From: Puffinus mauretanicus
Lineage: Eukaryota; Chordata; Aves; Procellariiformes; Procellariidae
Assembly (NCBI GenBank): GCA_023333565.1
Contig: JAJKFH010002646.1
Span: 1,798,001 to 1,862,000, forward strand
DNA: 64,000 bases
Reading direction: 5' to 3'
The first letter of the stretch is position 1; every line of letters starts with the position of its first letter. Under the pieces are notes generated by a model. It saw nothing but the letters and a program-made list of their open reading frames with translations. It made no database searches and had not been told where the DNA came from. This document shows, piece by piece, positions 11,756 through 24,905 of the stretch. The position numbers and the translations under genes were made by a program.

Positions 11756-14700
11756 TTCGTATTGGATGAACTTAAGTGTCATGCAAAAAGCATTTCTCAG
11801 CAAAAAGGCACTGTTTTTATAGCTAAGGAAAAGAATGCAAACCATACCTTCACCAATAGGGGTAGAAAGCAATGCTTGTATTGGATTGTTTTTTCACTAT
11901 GAGCTCAGTCAGTTGCTGTGTGTGAAACGACTGTTGTCTGGAAATGTATGAAGAAGGAATTACAAATATATACCCCTTAGTTCTGATTGGGTACACTGAT
12001 GTTATATTATGTACGACTCAAAAGGTTTTTAGAAGGAAAGTTATAAGAGTTATAAAAGAAAACAGTTTAATGAGGAGCTGGAACTAATATAACTGCATTA
12101 TTGTAGTCTTGCCCAGGCTAATTAGCTCATTAGAAACGGAGTAGAAATATGTAAGCCGAGTTCATATAACCATAATATGCGGTTCTAAAACTGAAGATGT
12201 GTTTAAAACAGCTTATAAAAATACAAACCATGTTTATTGCATTTCACAGCTTGCAAATTGAGGTGCATTAGAACACTTCAACCCTGATCTGATTTATAGA
12301 TATGGTAATGGGACACTGGATCTGCCTAGATTTTCTACTTAATAATGATTTCTTCTAAAATATTTTAAAAATGGGGTTTATTGGATTAAAAGTAGAATGC
12401 TTGGATTTTATCTAAATCAAGTTCCATGACAAGATAATACAAAATAGGAAAAGGATTGATAAACAGCTTTTCCCTCTGCCTTTTGTGTCCTTGTAAACAG
12501 GTCCTTGCTTCTGGGCTCAAACGCAGTTATTTCCAAGATTGAGGGCTGCAGCAAACTCTGCTCAAATCCTTGCCCCCAGAGCCCCTAGAAAACTTAGATA
12601 CCTCAGCACTCAGACTATGTGCCTATTCTTCTCTGCAGCCTTGCCATCTCTAGCTAGGCTTTAGGTTCCTACTTCTTGTTGTGACTGTTACCTAGCAATC
12701 ATCTTGCAGTCTTCTGACACTTTTTGTCAAGTGCCAAACTTAGGAGAAGGAGCTTGCCCTATGTTTTCATACCCTATTCTGAACTTGTCAGCTTTAAGAA
12801 CATAACATATTTGACAATGAATGCATACAACTAGTATTTCAAATATGGTTGTTATTATATAGATTTAATACATGAATATAAGAATTTAAAGGGAAAGATT
12901 TAATCTTTGGTATTTTCCCGTAGTCTCAGCAGTAAGTATAAAAAGAAAGACAACTTAATTTTAGGAAATTATGCTTCTACAGTTGCATACCTTGAGAAAG
13001 ATAAAAGGGCCTCTGAGAATGTCTGATGCATTAAAAAGGAGCTAAACTGATTCAGCTAAGTATGAGACGTGAAAGGTTTTAAGCCTTCTTGGAATACATT
13101 GACTAAAGCAAATGAGATCTGAGCTAACATTTTAAATTTGGTTAAAATAAAATGGTAGTACTGGGTAGTCAATAAGTAATAACAAAGGAATAGTCTTAAT
13201 CCACTTTCCAAAGATATTACTAGCATATTAGCCTAGACCCAGATAAAATCATATTAATGGAATAAGGTTACGGTGCTGCTGTCTGTTAGTTCTGCCATGT
13301 AGTTTTTAATTCAAATGACTAAAAATATAACACATTTTACATGATCTTGTACAGGTACCTTGCCATAACTGTGAAAATCTAATGAAATCAATATACCCAG
13401 GTTTTTAAAGTGGAGATGTAAATCAAGGACCACTTAAAAATGTTTTTCTTCAGGAGTGTGTTTTGACTGAATGATCTTTATATGTATAGAATCCTATTTA
13501 ACAAAAAAAACGGCAATTCGTTTTTTTGGTTTGCTTGGTATAAATGCCTTAAACTAGCTTACCTATATCAGTGTGAGTAGTTCAGTGTCTGAGGGTGATT
13601 CATTGGAATAATCGCAATAGACTCGTAAATAATAAACTTTCATTTTCCCCTTGGGTTAGCTGTTTGTTTGAGGTAATCCTAGTTTTATAAATAAGAGTGG
13701 CATCTTCTTTTTTTTCTTGGTTGACATGCAGTTTTTTTCTCTTGATTAGAAATGCGTCAGAGTTTGCTTGCACAGTCACTGCAGTCTGTACAACTTCATG
13801 ATGATGCCACTGTAGTATATCTTGTGATTCAATATAGTGTACTGGTTTTCTGGCTTTTTTGATAGTTAGACAAAATAAGAGGTTCATCACTTGCTAAAAG
13901 TATCCCTAAGTTTTGAAGAGTTAGTCTGATTTCTAAGTTTCTTCATATTTAGTTGCAAGTCTGAAAAAAAATGCTGGTATCTTATAGGAGGGTAAACAGA
14001 ACAACACGTTTCATCTTTAACGTGATTTAAATTCAATATTATGAAAGGATTAGTTTTTACTTATCTACATGTCAGAAACAAAAGTTGTAAAAACGTTCCT
14101 TAAAGATTCTGGGATACCTACGTGAGTAATGTTTTAAATAGATATGGACTAAACTAACTTGTATAGTAGAAGTGTATGATCTGTCAGGAAAAATCATATC
14201 TACAAACCTATTGCAAGCTTATAGTAAATTACTAACATTATTTTCTCATATGGGAATTCTCAAATGTTTATGCTGTCTTGCAAGTTTTATTGCAAGCAGG
14301 TAATGAAGAGGGAAGGAATCCAATTACTTTATGCACAAGGCATACAATTCCTACCTAATAAAGAGCAAAGGAAGACTTTTGTTCAGTAACCATAGAAGTG
14401 TCTATGAGCTCTAGTGAGTAAACTGGAAATTGCTTTTAAGTAAGTTAGAAGTGCTTTTCACTAAATTATTTGATGGATCTCCAGCTTTCGTAAAGCTTCT
14501 TGTAGTTAAGGTAGGGTATGGAAATAAGAAATGCATGGGTAGCCAGATGTGTATGAAACAGTCTGAATTTTAGATTCATAATGAATTTTTCATTGAAGTA
14601 GAAAATTGAGGAAAATGTGCAGAGAAGTATTTCTTGTGTGTAATATTAAAGTACGAAAATAGGAGCAGATAACTGGACTGGACAGCTGATGGATCAGATT

Positions 14701-14923
14701 TTTGACAGCGACTGATATCTTGCTTCATAGTAGGAGAGAGATATACAGTAGTAACTTATGACTGCTCTGACTGAAGTTTTTCTACTTCAGAGCTATTGGT
14801 CATGGCTTATGTCTTGCCCCAGGTATGCTACCCCTTCTAATGCTCTCAGGTAATGTAAATGAGAATAAGGTCAATGTTAATCCTAAATGCTGGAACTGGA
14901 AAATACTTCAAAATCTTAGAGAA

Positions 14924-15003
14924 GAAATGGTAGGAAAATGAACAAGATTGATAATGATTAATCCTACCATTTCCTAATGGTAGGAAAATGAACAAGATTG
15001 ATT
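14924..15003. repeat. Direct plus inverted repeat cluster (template-switch-like)
   Basis: A 27-bp sequence starting AATGGTAGGAAAATG occurs at 14926-14952 and again at 14976-15002. Between the copies, 14962-14973 (TCCTACCATTTC) is the exact reverse complement of 14924-14935 (GAAATGGTAGGA). The segment can therefore fold into a hairpin and also carries a direct duplication. Confidence 0.9.
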
Positions 15004-16522
15004 AAATCGTAGCCAATATCTCTATGAATTACAAGCAGACTGGCTGGTGCAGCTTCCACTAATGAAAGCATCAGCTCAGTGTGAATCTAAGAAAATTACA
15101 TTACATAAAATTACTAAAGCAGGCTTATGCACTAGTTTGATTTAAAATTGTAATAAATTACAGATAACCTGATCTTCCCCACAGTTGTCTGCTTTTGAAT
15201 TTTGTTTGTGATGGTTTCTTAGCACAAAACATTAAAGTTGACCAAGTTGCAATATGCAGATTGCCAGCATATATAGTTCTATCCACAAATTTCAAGTGAA
15301 TTGCCTTCTAGTGAAAGTGTGTGGAAATCAAATTAAGATCCAAATATTCATTTCTGTATTACCATTTTATTTAAATAGGAAAGAGATGATTCTTCTTATC
15401 TGTAGACATAATTTCTCAACTGTTCTTTTTGCTAGGTATAACTGTGGGAAGTTCCTAACTATTTTTTAAATCTCTGCTCTGTAGATACTGAAAGAAGATT
15501 TATCTTGTTACCTAAGGTCTGCTTACAGATAAGGTTTTAGTGCCATGTTGTCATAGTATGTTTTTATTGTATTGTGGATGTACAGCAGGCAGGATTTAGA
15601 TGTAGCTTGATTTGGCTATAAAATTGGGGGTCAGTCATCATTGCATACTAAATAGAGAATTGAGTGAGAGCAGAAACTTAGAGGGAATTATTTCCATGAT
15701 AGCAGCTTTGTCAATTTTTAGTGCACAGCCACATACGTTTGTCTTACATACTTTTAATAAAATGCAGTCAATACAGCTCTTAGGAAAATGTTATCCATGT
15801 GATTATCTAGTATTTTGACAAGTAGTTCTACCTTCTAAATAGTAAGTCAAAATTCAAATATTTTATGAAGGAGTAGCATTTCTCTTAGTCTCCTATGTAT
15901 CACAGTCTTTTCAGAAGAATAAACATAGAAATTCTGATCAGACAATAGAAGAAAAAGCTACTCTTGACCTTAGTCCATTCTTTCTTGACTCCTGTTAAGT
16001 ACTCACCTTCCCGTATTATCAGCATAGCATACCTCTCAGAGAATCCTCTTAGCAACTGTTACCTCTCCTGCAGTAGAACTTGATTATTTTTCCCAGATTC
16101 CTTTTATTAAGTATGGAGTATGAATATTGCATAATTTTCCTGCAGAACATACTTGCACTTAATTGCTGAAGCAATCTGAAGAGCTGCTGCTAAAATGATC
16201 TCTGAGAGGGAGCTTCAGAAAGAGGCTATACAGATGAGACAAAATCCTGTAAGAAGGAATGATTACTTGTAAAGGAAAGGGTTCGTTGCTACAAAACCAA
16301 TCCTGAAACAGTGTTTCTATGTGTTAGGCATCACACCAGCCAAGATGGATGAGCCCCTGAGAAATCACAGTATTCCAGAGAAGATTGCTTTAGCCCCTTC
16401 TACTGAGAAAATTAAGAGATTGTTTAGGGTGCCAGAAAACATGAAATGCCTTCAACCTTGCAAAAACGTCTGCTAAGAGTGAATAAAATAGCTGACCTTT
16501 CCTGTGCGCTCTATCATTTGAG

Positions 16523-17870
16523 AGAATCACAGAATTACAAAATGGTTGATGTTGGAAGGGAATTCTGGAGGTCATCTGTCCAACTCCCTGCTCAAGCAGG
16601 GGTCACTTAGAGCAAGTTGCCCAGGCCCGTATCCAGACAGCCTTTGAATATCTCCAAGGAGGGAGACTTGACAACCTCTCTGGGTAACCTGTGCCAGTGC
16701 TCAGTCACCCTCACAGTGAAAAAGCATTTCCTGATGTTCAGGATGGGACATCTTGTGTTTCAGTTTGTGCCCATTGCCTCTGGTCCTGTCGCTGCGCACC
16801 ACTGAAAAGAGCCTGGCGCCAGCTTCTGCCCACCCTCTCTGAGCCTTCTCTTCTCTAGGCTGAACAGTACCAGATCGCTCAGCCCATATGAGAGATACAC
16901 CAGTCCCTTAAACATCTTTGTGGCCTGTCGCTGGACTTGCTTCAGTATGTCCGTGTCTCTCTTCCGCTGCAGAGCCCAGAACTGGACCCAGCACTCCACG
17001 TGTGGCTTCACCAGTGCTGAGTAGAGTGAAAGGATCACCTCCCTCGACCTGCTGGCAATAGATAATCTTCCTGATGCAGCCCAGGGGATACCATTAGACT
17101 TCTTGGCCGCAAGGGAAATTACTGGTTCATGATCAACTTGGTGTCCACCAGGACCCCCAGATCTTTTTTTGTAAAGCTGCTTTCCAGCTGGTGATTCCCC
17201 AGCATATACTGGTGCCTGGGGTTGCTCCTCTCCAGGAGCAGGACTTTGTACTTCCCCTTGCTGAACTCCATGAGGTTCCTCTCAGCCCATTTCTCCTAAG
17301 TGTTGAGGTCTCTCTGGATGGCAGCACAACCTTCTGGCATATCAGCCACTCCTCCCAGTTTTGTGTCACATGCAAACTTGCTGAGGGTACACTCTGCCCC
17401 ATCATCCAGCTCATTAATGATGTTGAACAGGACTAGACCCAGAATTGACCCCTGGCGTACACCACTAGTGACTGGCCTCCAACTAGTCTAATCACCATCC
17501 TCTGGATCTGGCCATTCAGCCAGTTGTCAATCCACCTCACTGTCTGCTTATCTAGGCCATACCTCATCAGCTATGAGGACCTTATGGGAGACAGTGTCAG
17601 AAGCCTTACTGAAGTCACGGTAGACAATATGCACTGCTCTCCCTTTGTCCACCAAGCCAGTCATAACATCGTAGAAAGTTATCAGGTGGTCAAGCATGAC
17701 TTCCTCTTAGTGAAACCATGCTGATTCCTCCCAATAACCTTCTTGTCCTTCATGTGCCTGGAAATGGTTTCCAGGATTAGTTGTTCCATCGCCTTCCTAG
17801 GTACTGAGGTGAGGTTGACTGGCCTGTAGTTTCCTGGATCTTCCTTCTTGCCCTTGAAGATAGGAGTGAC
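16523..17870 (-). mobile_element. CR1 LINE, 5'-truncated, antisense to SMAP1
   Basis: A CR1 non-LTR retrotransposon copy reads on the - strand, with its 3' end at the low coordinate (GAATCACAGAATTACAAAATG...). Translated on the - strand in several frames it shows the C-terminal part of CR1 ORF2. Reading towards lower coordinates these are a conserved RT segment around 17.8 kb, a mutated catalytic box (FACD instead of FADD) at about 17.37 kb, the [14 protein letters not shown] block near 17.15 kb and the C-terminal domain near 16.9 kb. Multiple stops and frameshifts show it is dead. CR1 similarity ends at about 17870; the sequence that follows is also found near 21.99 kb. Confidence 0.9.
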
Positions 17871-17936
17871 AGAAGAATGTACTTAGGTAAAAAGGTTAAG
17901 AGGACAGCATTGGGAAAAAAAAAAACAATAAAGGAT
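17831..17936. repeat. Copy A of a roughly 100-bp repeat spanning a CR1 boundary
   Basis: The segment contains the last about 40 bp of the CR1 copy (TCCTGGATCTTCCTTCTTGC) plus about 65 bp of non-CR1 flank (containing GAATGTACTTAGG and GGACAGCATTGGG followed by an A-run). Nearly the same sequence recurs at 21947-22050 in the same orientation. Confidence 0.88.
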
Positions 17937-19254
17937 TACTTTATGCCAGTTACCTGTCATCTACATGATTGCAAAAATTTATGATGCCCCTACTGGATCT
18001 GAATAATGAGTGTGTCCCTGCTCCTCTACTGAAGACATGTGCTTTATAGGTGAAAATATTTACAAGAGGTTGCAAGGTTAATTCTTTATTTGCCTCCTTA
18101 AGTTGGCAGAAGTACCTAATACCTGCTGAACAAGGGATAACTTAAATGGGTTATTGTGGCTCTTTTCAAAACAGGGGCTCAGTTTTTCTGAAGGCAGAAA
18201 ATTCCAAGTCATACTAGATAATAAGCTGATCATGTGGAGGATGGAAAAGAATTCATTCCCTAGAAGCTTGTTCTGGCCTCAGTTTCTTTTAGCGGTATTT
18301 GCAAATAAACTGTTTTCAGTAATCCCAGGATAATTTAGAGCAGAGGACATTGCTTGGTTTCAACAGATACTCCAGTATGAGAACAACCTTGAAGAACAAA
18401 GTAGTGACAACTGTGAAAAATGGAAATGTAAGACATGTGTATCAAAGATGTTTTGATGCTCTGCTGTTTGCAAGAACAGCACTTCAGAAGAGTGTACTAG
18501 TACCGTGAAGATGATTTTGAATGAGAAGCTGTTAATATACGACCCGAAGTAAATATATATCTAGGAATTGCTATAACCATGTACTTCACTTAATAAAACC
18601 GTATGTGTTGCTAAGCCAACCTTGAACATTGTACAAAAATAGTAGCCCCAGTAATCTTGAAGGCTCCACTTGAAAATAAATGCACAAAGTTTTGTACCTG
18701 TTCCCTTCTACTTGGCTTTTTAATAACAGATTTTTAATGCTATTTTTAGTTTATTTAATGCTGCTTAGTCTCCTAGTTTTATGCAGCCTTTTTCCAAAGG
18801 ACTCAACAAAGAATAGTTTATCTAGTACTGGTGTCAATACTTAAAAATAATTGCTGTGGGAGTCAAGCAGACTTGTAATAGAAACTGAAATGAAACTTAG
18901 TGCAGCAGAATTCCCGAGCATTTGTCATGCTACATTGCAACTCTACAAAATGCAGTAATTTTTAGATAAAGCACAACACTAAATTAAACATTAAGTTTAA
19001 GAAATGTCACTGACTTGTTATGCAGTTTTTTGCCTGTTGCACACTTCTGTGCTCACTGTGTGCAATATTTAGCTTTAACATCTCAAAAGACCACTCTGTA
19101 CATAAAGCTTAGTCATGTGTGAGTCCTGTTGGAGCAAAACTACTAAAAAGAAATTAAACATCACATTTCTCTTCATGATTTGCAATAAAATTTTTAAGTG
19201 GCTCCAGCGTGACTTCCCTTTTTGTTCTTTTCTGAAAGTTTCAACACCTTGTTT

Positions 19255-19315
19255 GGGCCAGAATTATCTAGGTTGGAAGGGAGCTCTGGAGATCCTCTGC
19301 TCCAGCCCCAGAAAT
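19255..19315 (-). mobile_element. Short CR1 3'-end fragment
   Basis: The + strand text AGAATTATCTAGGTTGGAAG, GGAGCTCTGGAGATC and CTCCAGCCCC matches, in reverse, the conserved 3' terminus of CR1 elements. Only about 60 bp is recognisable, and no coding capacity remains. Confidence 0.65.
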
Positions 19316-21544
19316 ATGCCACAATATCTGCTATAGGAGCAGAGTAAGTACTTTAGTAAGACACTGCTTTTCATTGTACCTTCTTGAGGTGGACCACAGT
19401 GCAGTCAGGCAGTCCAAGGTCTATGGGGCCAAAGAGAAAACAAGGCTGTCTCAAAAAAAAAAAGCATGCTGAAGAGGGTTTATTTAGGTATTCTTAAATT
19501 AAGAATAATTGTGTGCGTGCAAGTTTCTTGTTCTAACTCAGCCCGTTAGTGCCAACCTTATTTAATTTATGCCTAAGCGTAGGTGACTTCAGAGATCTCT
19601 GAATCATGGCAGACCTTAGGCACCAAACAAGTGTCTTCTGAATTTGCACAAAAGCCCTCATTAGTGGCATGCAACATCTTAACCAGAAATAAGGGCACAC
19701 TGAATTTAAAATTGGTTCAAATCTCAGACAGGAGGATAGGAAATTCCAGCAACTGGCGTTTGTTATGGTCAGGTAAAATTAAGGGTAAGAGGAAGGGGTT
19801 TTTGTTCCAGATAGCTGCTGATTATTGCTTTGTGTGACCACTGTTGTACAGATGAAGTATTGGTAAATTGTTAGGTGACAAATAGCTCCCCCCACCCCGC
19901 CCCCTCAATTGTTCAGACTGAAGGTTAGTGTTTTGGTGAAAACTGTGTAGCTGTAAAGGAGAAACTGTATAGTGCTTTAAGGAGAAAATCTCCATCAAAG
20001 AAATGAATGCAGTATTAATGTCTAGAAATATTTGCTGTACTGAGAAGCTTGAAAATAATTTTGCAGTCTTTCTTAAGGTAACTAACTGTGAAGTAACCTT
20101 AAAACTTACTAGTTTACGTACTGGCCAGGGAGCAAAATGGGAAAGAAACTGCTGATGAAGAAATACAGTAATGATATTGGAAAAGGGTACCTTGAAGCTT
20201 CTTATTTTTATAGAAATTGATATTTTTATACCTTGTATCTTCATTACCTTTCTTATTTAGAAAGTGGTGAAACAGAAATATGCATTTAATAATCATAGAA
20301 AAATGTTCATTTGACAAAGCAGAGGACCCAAGTAGATTATTCTTACTATATTTTTAAATTTTTAGTTTAGATAATGAGATTAATTTGCTACAGTAATAAG
20401 TACTAAATAAAAGAGAGTGCTATTTGAACTCCATCTGTTTAGTTCTTATTAATGTATGCAAAACTGTTTTGGTTTCTGTAAAAAGTTTGCACTTTAAACC
20501 AACCCTGTCAAGCATTAATTTATTTTAAACTTGTGCTTTTAGATAGTTATCATAAACCTAATCTGGAGTAATGAAAATTTGCACATTTAAGAGAATTCTA
20601 ACAGTATTGCTTTTTAGTTTAAAGAAGTTGTTGTTATATATTCAGAATTGTTAAGCTGCTTAAGCAAAAAAAAGTCAGTTTTAGGACCTCAAGCAACATG
20701 TCAGAAATGCTTCTTTTTACAGCTTCTGTGACCCAGGGTGTTCCTTACAGAGTTGGAGAGGAACCAAACATGCACATTTTTATGATAAAATATATTCTGA
20801 AATACTCATTGTTAATTCTAATTGGTATTCGTAATAATAATTTAAGTTTTATTTTATTAATTCAAGTTTTATTTGTATGTTATTTACTGAGGTATGCTCA
20901 GTTGTGGAAAACTTCATTTTGAATGGTCACTTTTAAAAAATTCTTGATATGCCAAAATTTACTTTCAAAGAAGTTTTTTCTCATACCAAATACAAGGTTT
21001 TTTTCTCTGCAATATTGAGTAGCATTTGGAATCAGGGTGTTATTCATCAGATCATATACTCAAAGATGAAAGTTGTAATCCAGCATACAATCAGGGAATC
21101 CATGGAATATTTTTCCAGCAGGCGGTTTCCCAAATAAATTTGTTCTTGAACGAGGTATGTAAAGTCAACATAAAGATTTTTGGCTAGAGCAAGCAAGTAT
21201 TTCTCTGAGATATTAGCAAGGATCAGTTTGAGTGTGAAGATACCTGTTTCCTGTAGCTGCAGAAATGGAGTTCTGTTCATTGCAGCTCTTTCTTTCAGTG
21301 GGGCTTGCTCATGTAAGAGCAGTGTCAGTAGTATGTTAAGCTTCTGTTTGCATGGGCCATCTTTGAATACTCTTGATTTCCTCATTGCTCTTTATAAACG
21401 CCAAGCTTGTCACTCTTTATTCCCAGTTTACAGGAGAGGAAAGTCAAGGATTACCTAAATAAGGAGAACTTTCTATCCATGCATAGAATAAATAACCATA
21501 AAGAATATAAAGTATTCTCCTAATACTAAATACTGAGACTTAAT

Positions 21545-21670
21545 GACTTCAGCAACCTCAGGAGACCCAGTGACTCTGCCAAAGCCATGTTATGGGGGTG
21601 ATAAAGGTGGGAGTGAAGCAGACTGTGTTGGTGTCAGCCCAGTGCCCAGCCTGACAGTGCTGTACCACCG
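21545..21670. mobile_element. Possible ancient tRNA-derived SINE (MIR/CORE-like) fragment
   Basis: A GC-richer stretch in AT-rich intron contains words that resemble a reversed MIR/CORE-SINE head, for example CCCAGTGCCCAGCCTGACAG followed by TGCTGTACCACC. The similarity is from memory and weak; it could be unique sequence. Confidence 0.25.
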
Positions 21671-21946
21671 TTATTTGGTAATCTGTTCTAGTTAAAGGTT
21701 GTATCATGATCAACCAATCCACTTCATGTTTTTGTGATAAGTATGGAGTAAATGCATATTAAATGCATGCAAGAGAATGCATTTGTCATGTCACTACTAT
21801 AAACCAGTTTATATTCATTTTAAAAATTGATGTTTTGATGGATCTGGGTGATCAGCCTGATATTGGTATGAGAAGAACTATGAACAGATTTATGAAGTCA
21901 TTTTCATAATCAAATTTCATGTCAATACCATCTTACATTTTGAAGT

Positions 21947-22050
21947 AGTTCCCTGGATCTTCCTTCTTGCCCTTGAAGATAGGAGTGGCAGAAGAATGTA
22001 CTTAGGTAAAAGGTTAAAAGGACAGCATTGGGAAAAAAAAACAACAAAGG
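21947..22050. repeat. Copy B of the roughly 100-bp repeat spanning a CR1 boundary
   Basis: This repeats 17831-17936 in the same orientation with few differences, including both the CR1-derived about 40 bp (to about 21988) and the non-CR1 flank. It is not accompanied by the rest of the CR1 element, so it cannot be an independent CR1 insertion with the same truncation. Confidence 0.88.
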
Positions 22051-22586
22051 AAAAGACCAGGAACACAGATTATGTCGTCTGTGCGTAGCATCTATAAGTC
22101 TGAATGTTCTGCAGATGCTCTTTTCAGGAAGGCTAAATAGTGCCACTAGTCAGCTTAAATTTAAAAATCAAAAACTTTTAAAAACTTGAAGTTTTTTCTC
22201 TTTAATGCTGCAGAACTGTAACGTTTGGATACTAAAATTAGCCAATAAATCAAATTATAGACAGCTTTTTGCCTCGTGCATAATATGCAGTGGTTCGGTT
22301 TAAGATTTCAGCTTATTTTAACCTATACTGGAGCTTACATTTATTTAAAAATAGATTAAATACCAGTGAAAGTATAAGGATAATTTTTTTACAGTCATGT
22401 GCCATGTTCCTTATGACCATAACTGCAACTTATTTCATTACAAATCAAATTCATTACGATGAACAAATATAGAAAAGGGCTTTTATTTCTGATACTGGAG
22501 CAGCGTTGTTAATGGGAATTTTTTAAGCACTGTATCTTTTTCAGAAAGGTTACTTGTGTTGTTTTTTTTTTTTTTTTCCTTTCAAG

Positions 22587-22671
22587 CCGCAGAAGAAAGA
22601 GGATCAGCAATTAGAAGCTAAAGCAAGTCCAAAAAAGTCATCAGAACCCACTATTGACCTTTTAGGACTTG
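22587..22671 (+). CDS. SMAP1: SMAP1 internal exon, clathrin-box half (28 codons plus 1 nt)
   Basis: The exon encodes PQKKEDQQLEAK...EPTIDLLGL and the first base of the next codon. In SMAP1 the segment LLGLD is the clathrin-heavy-chain binding box that recruits this Arf6 GAP to coated pits (established for the family). Here LLGL is in this exon, and the Asp codon is completed by AT from the next exon. Borders: a T-rich tract with TTTCAAG before 22587, and GTAAGA donor at 22672. Length is 85 nt, phase 0 in and phase 1 out. The region before the box is Lys/Ser-rich and probably disordered. The first codon is Pro where I recall Leu in human. Confidence 0.95.
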
Positions 22672-24279
22672 GTAAGAAATATATAATTACCTTTTTTTCA
22701 ATCAACCACAGATACGTCATTTTATATTTTAATAAATATACTTTTATTTTCTTTGTGCTTACTGATAGTTAAATTTGAAAACCGTAAGATTCAGTCTATG
22801 TGAATTTGAAACTATAAAGGAAAATGCCATAGGGATCTGTGTATATCAATACTTGTGTTTTGCTAAGGAGAGTAATGAGCTCCTGTGGGAAGGGGAAGTT
22901 ATCAAAGTGATCTTCAAAGGGCTTGTGGATTGTGGTATTTCAATGTTTATGGTACAAGTGTACTTCTTAATGAAAATGCTGTCATCTGAATTGTGTAAAA
23001 TACCTTGTATCATAAATCATTCATTTTTATCTAATATACCTTTTGTTTTCTGACTGGTAGGTAACTGTGTATTTGTCTTATAAATAAACTGCTTTGGACC
23101 CGAATGATTTAATTTGTACTGTCTGGCTATAATGGGGTTTTTTGTGCTTTTTCTCTGCTTGTTGAAGGCCATATTCATAAAATCTGTCTTTCATTTATCT
23201 AGTGTTACTCTTAGTGTGTTTTTCCATTGGATAGAATCTTAAAATGGAACTGGAAGAATGAAATATTACAATAATTATTTTTAATCCCTTTTAGTGTTCA
23301 CGGTTAGGAAAATTTTCAGAGTTGTGAGTGGATATTAGAATATTTGATTAATATCAATATAATGGTTATTCTTAAATTTCTACATAGTTTTTACAGGATA
23401 TTGGAGGAGGCTGATATGTCTTTTAGATGTTACTATTCTAAAAACTTGAATTTGTAGAAAAATGGTTTTTTGTTGTTTTTTAATTTTTGGTTTTAAGGTA
23501 TGAATAATGTTGCAGCAAAACAATAAATGTCTTCCCTGTTATAGAATTCACGCTATCATTCAAAATGCATGTTATTTTCCTTCTGGATGTAGAGTAGCTG
23601 TAAAATACTATTTTTGTACCAGTTAAGTATGTGTTGTGATCCATATCTCATTCCAAGTAATCTGCTACCATAGGCAAGCAAATCTTAATTAACACAGTAG
23701 AAGTTAGATTATGGATGTAGAATGAACCTATTAAAAACAAAAGTAATTTGGACTTAATGGAAAGCTGATTCTCCTTTATTTTCCTTTACCAGACCAACAA
23801 CCTAATTAAGAACTAAAATTTAATCAATATGTGCTTCTGAGATTGTCAGGCTTCTGTATCCTTTTAGTCACGATTTGAAAAGTATCTTGGTAGCACTGTT
23901 TTGTGATATGATAATGAACTCAGATTGCATAGCCTAACTTGAGATGTAATATGCAATAGAAAGAGTATAATTGGTGTTCGACAGCTGTGTTTCTTCACAG
24001 TGGAAGGAAGCCTAGTGAGATATACAAAGGGCAAAGTTTATAATTTGTATGTTAACAAAACATAATTTTAGAGGAGGGAGTGTTTAAAGATCTTTTAAAT
24101 AACAAACTGAAAGGCAATGTAATAAGCTAATATCACTTGGAATCCACTGAGCTGCAAATGAGATTATGTATTAATGAGAGCAGACCTGCATATTTCATTT
24201 GGAGATTTGTCTTTTAATTAATGCCTGCAGTAGACTACTTCAGATAGCATTAAAAGAAAGATCACTTCAACCCAATATA

Positions 24280-24905
24280 TCATAGAACCATAGAATAGCC
24301 AAGGTTGGAAGGGACCTTGAAAGATCATCTGGTCCAATGTATGGGAAAGGGAGCCTAGATGAGATTATCTAGCATCCTGTCCGATCGCATCTTGAAAACT
24401 GCCAGTGATGGGGACTCTACCACATCCGTGACGAGGTTGTTCCAGTGATTGATCTCATTGTAAAAAATTTCTTTCTTATGTTGAGATGAAACCTCTCCGG
24501 ATGCAACTTGTATCCATTGCCCCTTGTCTTCTCCATGTGGGTCCTTGTGAAGGGAGAGCCTCTGTCCTCTTTGTGGCCGCCCTATAACTACTGGAATACT
24601 GTGATGATGTCCCCCCTGAGCCTTCTCTTCTCCAGGGAGAAAGGACCTAACTCCTTCAGTCTTTCCTCACAGGGCAGGTTCTCCAGTCCTTTGACCATCT
24701 TCATGGCCCTCCTTTGGACCCTCTCCAGTCTGTCCACATCTTTCTTGAATTATGGGGACCAGAACTGGGCACAGACTCCAGGTGTGTCCTGACAGGCGCT
24801 GAATAGAGTAGGATGATCACATCTCTATCTATGCTCGTAATGACCGTGCGGATGCAGACCGGAATGCCATTTGCCTTTGTTGCTGCAGCGGAGCACTGCT
24901 GATTA
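24280..24905 (-). mobile_element. CR1 LINE fragment, antisense to SMAP1
   Basis: The 3' end is at the low coordinate (CATAGAACCATAGAATAGCC, AAGGTTGGAAGGGACC). The - strand carries the CR1 3' UTR and C-terminal ORF2 blocks, recognisable on the + strand as CCCCTGAGCCTTCTCTTCTC and CCTTTGGACCCTCTCCAG. The upper limit is near GTTGCTGCAGCGGAGCAC. Its 3' part differs from the other copies in the window, indicating another CR1 subfamily. Confidence 0.88.

Larger units (their letters stand above)
911..22586 (+). other. SMAP1: SMAP1 intron, about 21.7 kb
   Basis: This is a large AT-rich intron between the Lys/Glu-rich exon and the clathrin-box exon. It starts GTAAGA and ends in a long T-tract with TTTCAAG. 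Contents recognised: a GT/AT microsatellite near 1.0 kb, a 21-bp tandem duplication near 10.48 kb, a diverged unclassified repeat at about 11.44-11.75 kb, an inverted/direct repeat cluster at 14.92-15.0 kb, antisense CR1 pieces at 16.5-17.9, 19.26 and 21.95 kb, and a possible ancient SINE near 21.55 kb. The open frames here are short and unlike any protein I know. A GC-richer patch at about 5.1-5.4 kb with a 139-codon open frame has no recognisable homology. Otherwise I see only unique non-coding sequence. Confidence 0.85.
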
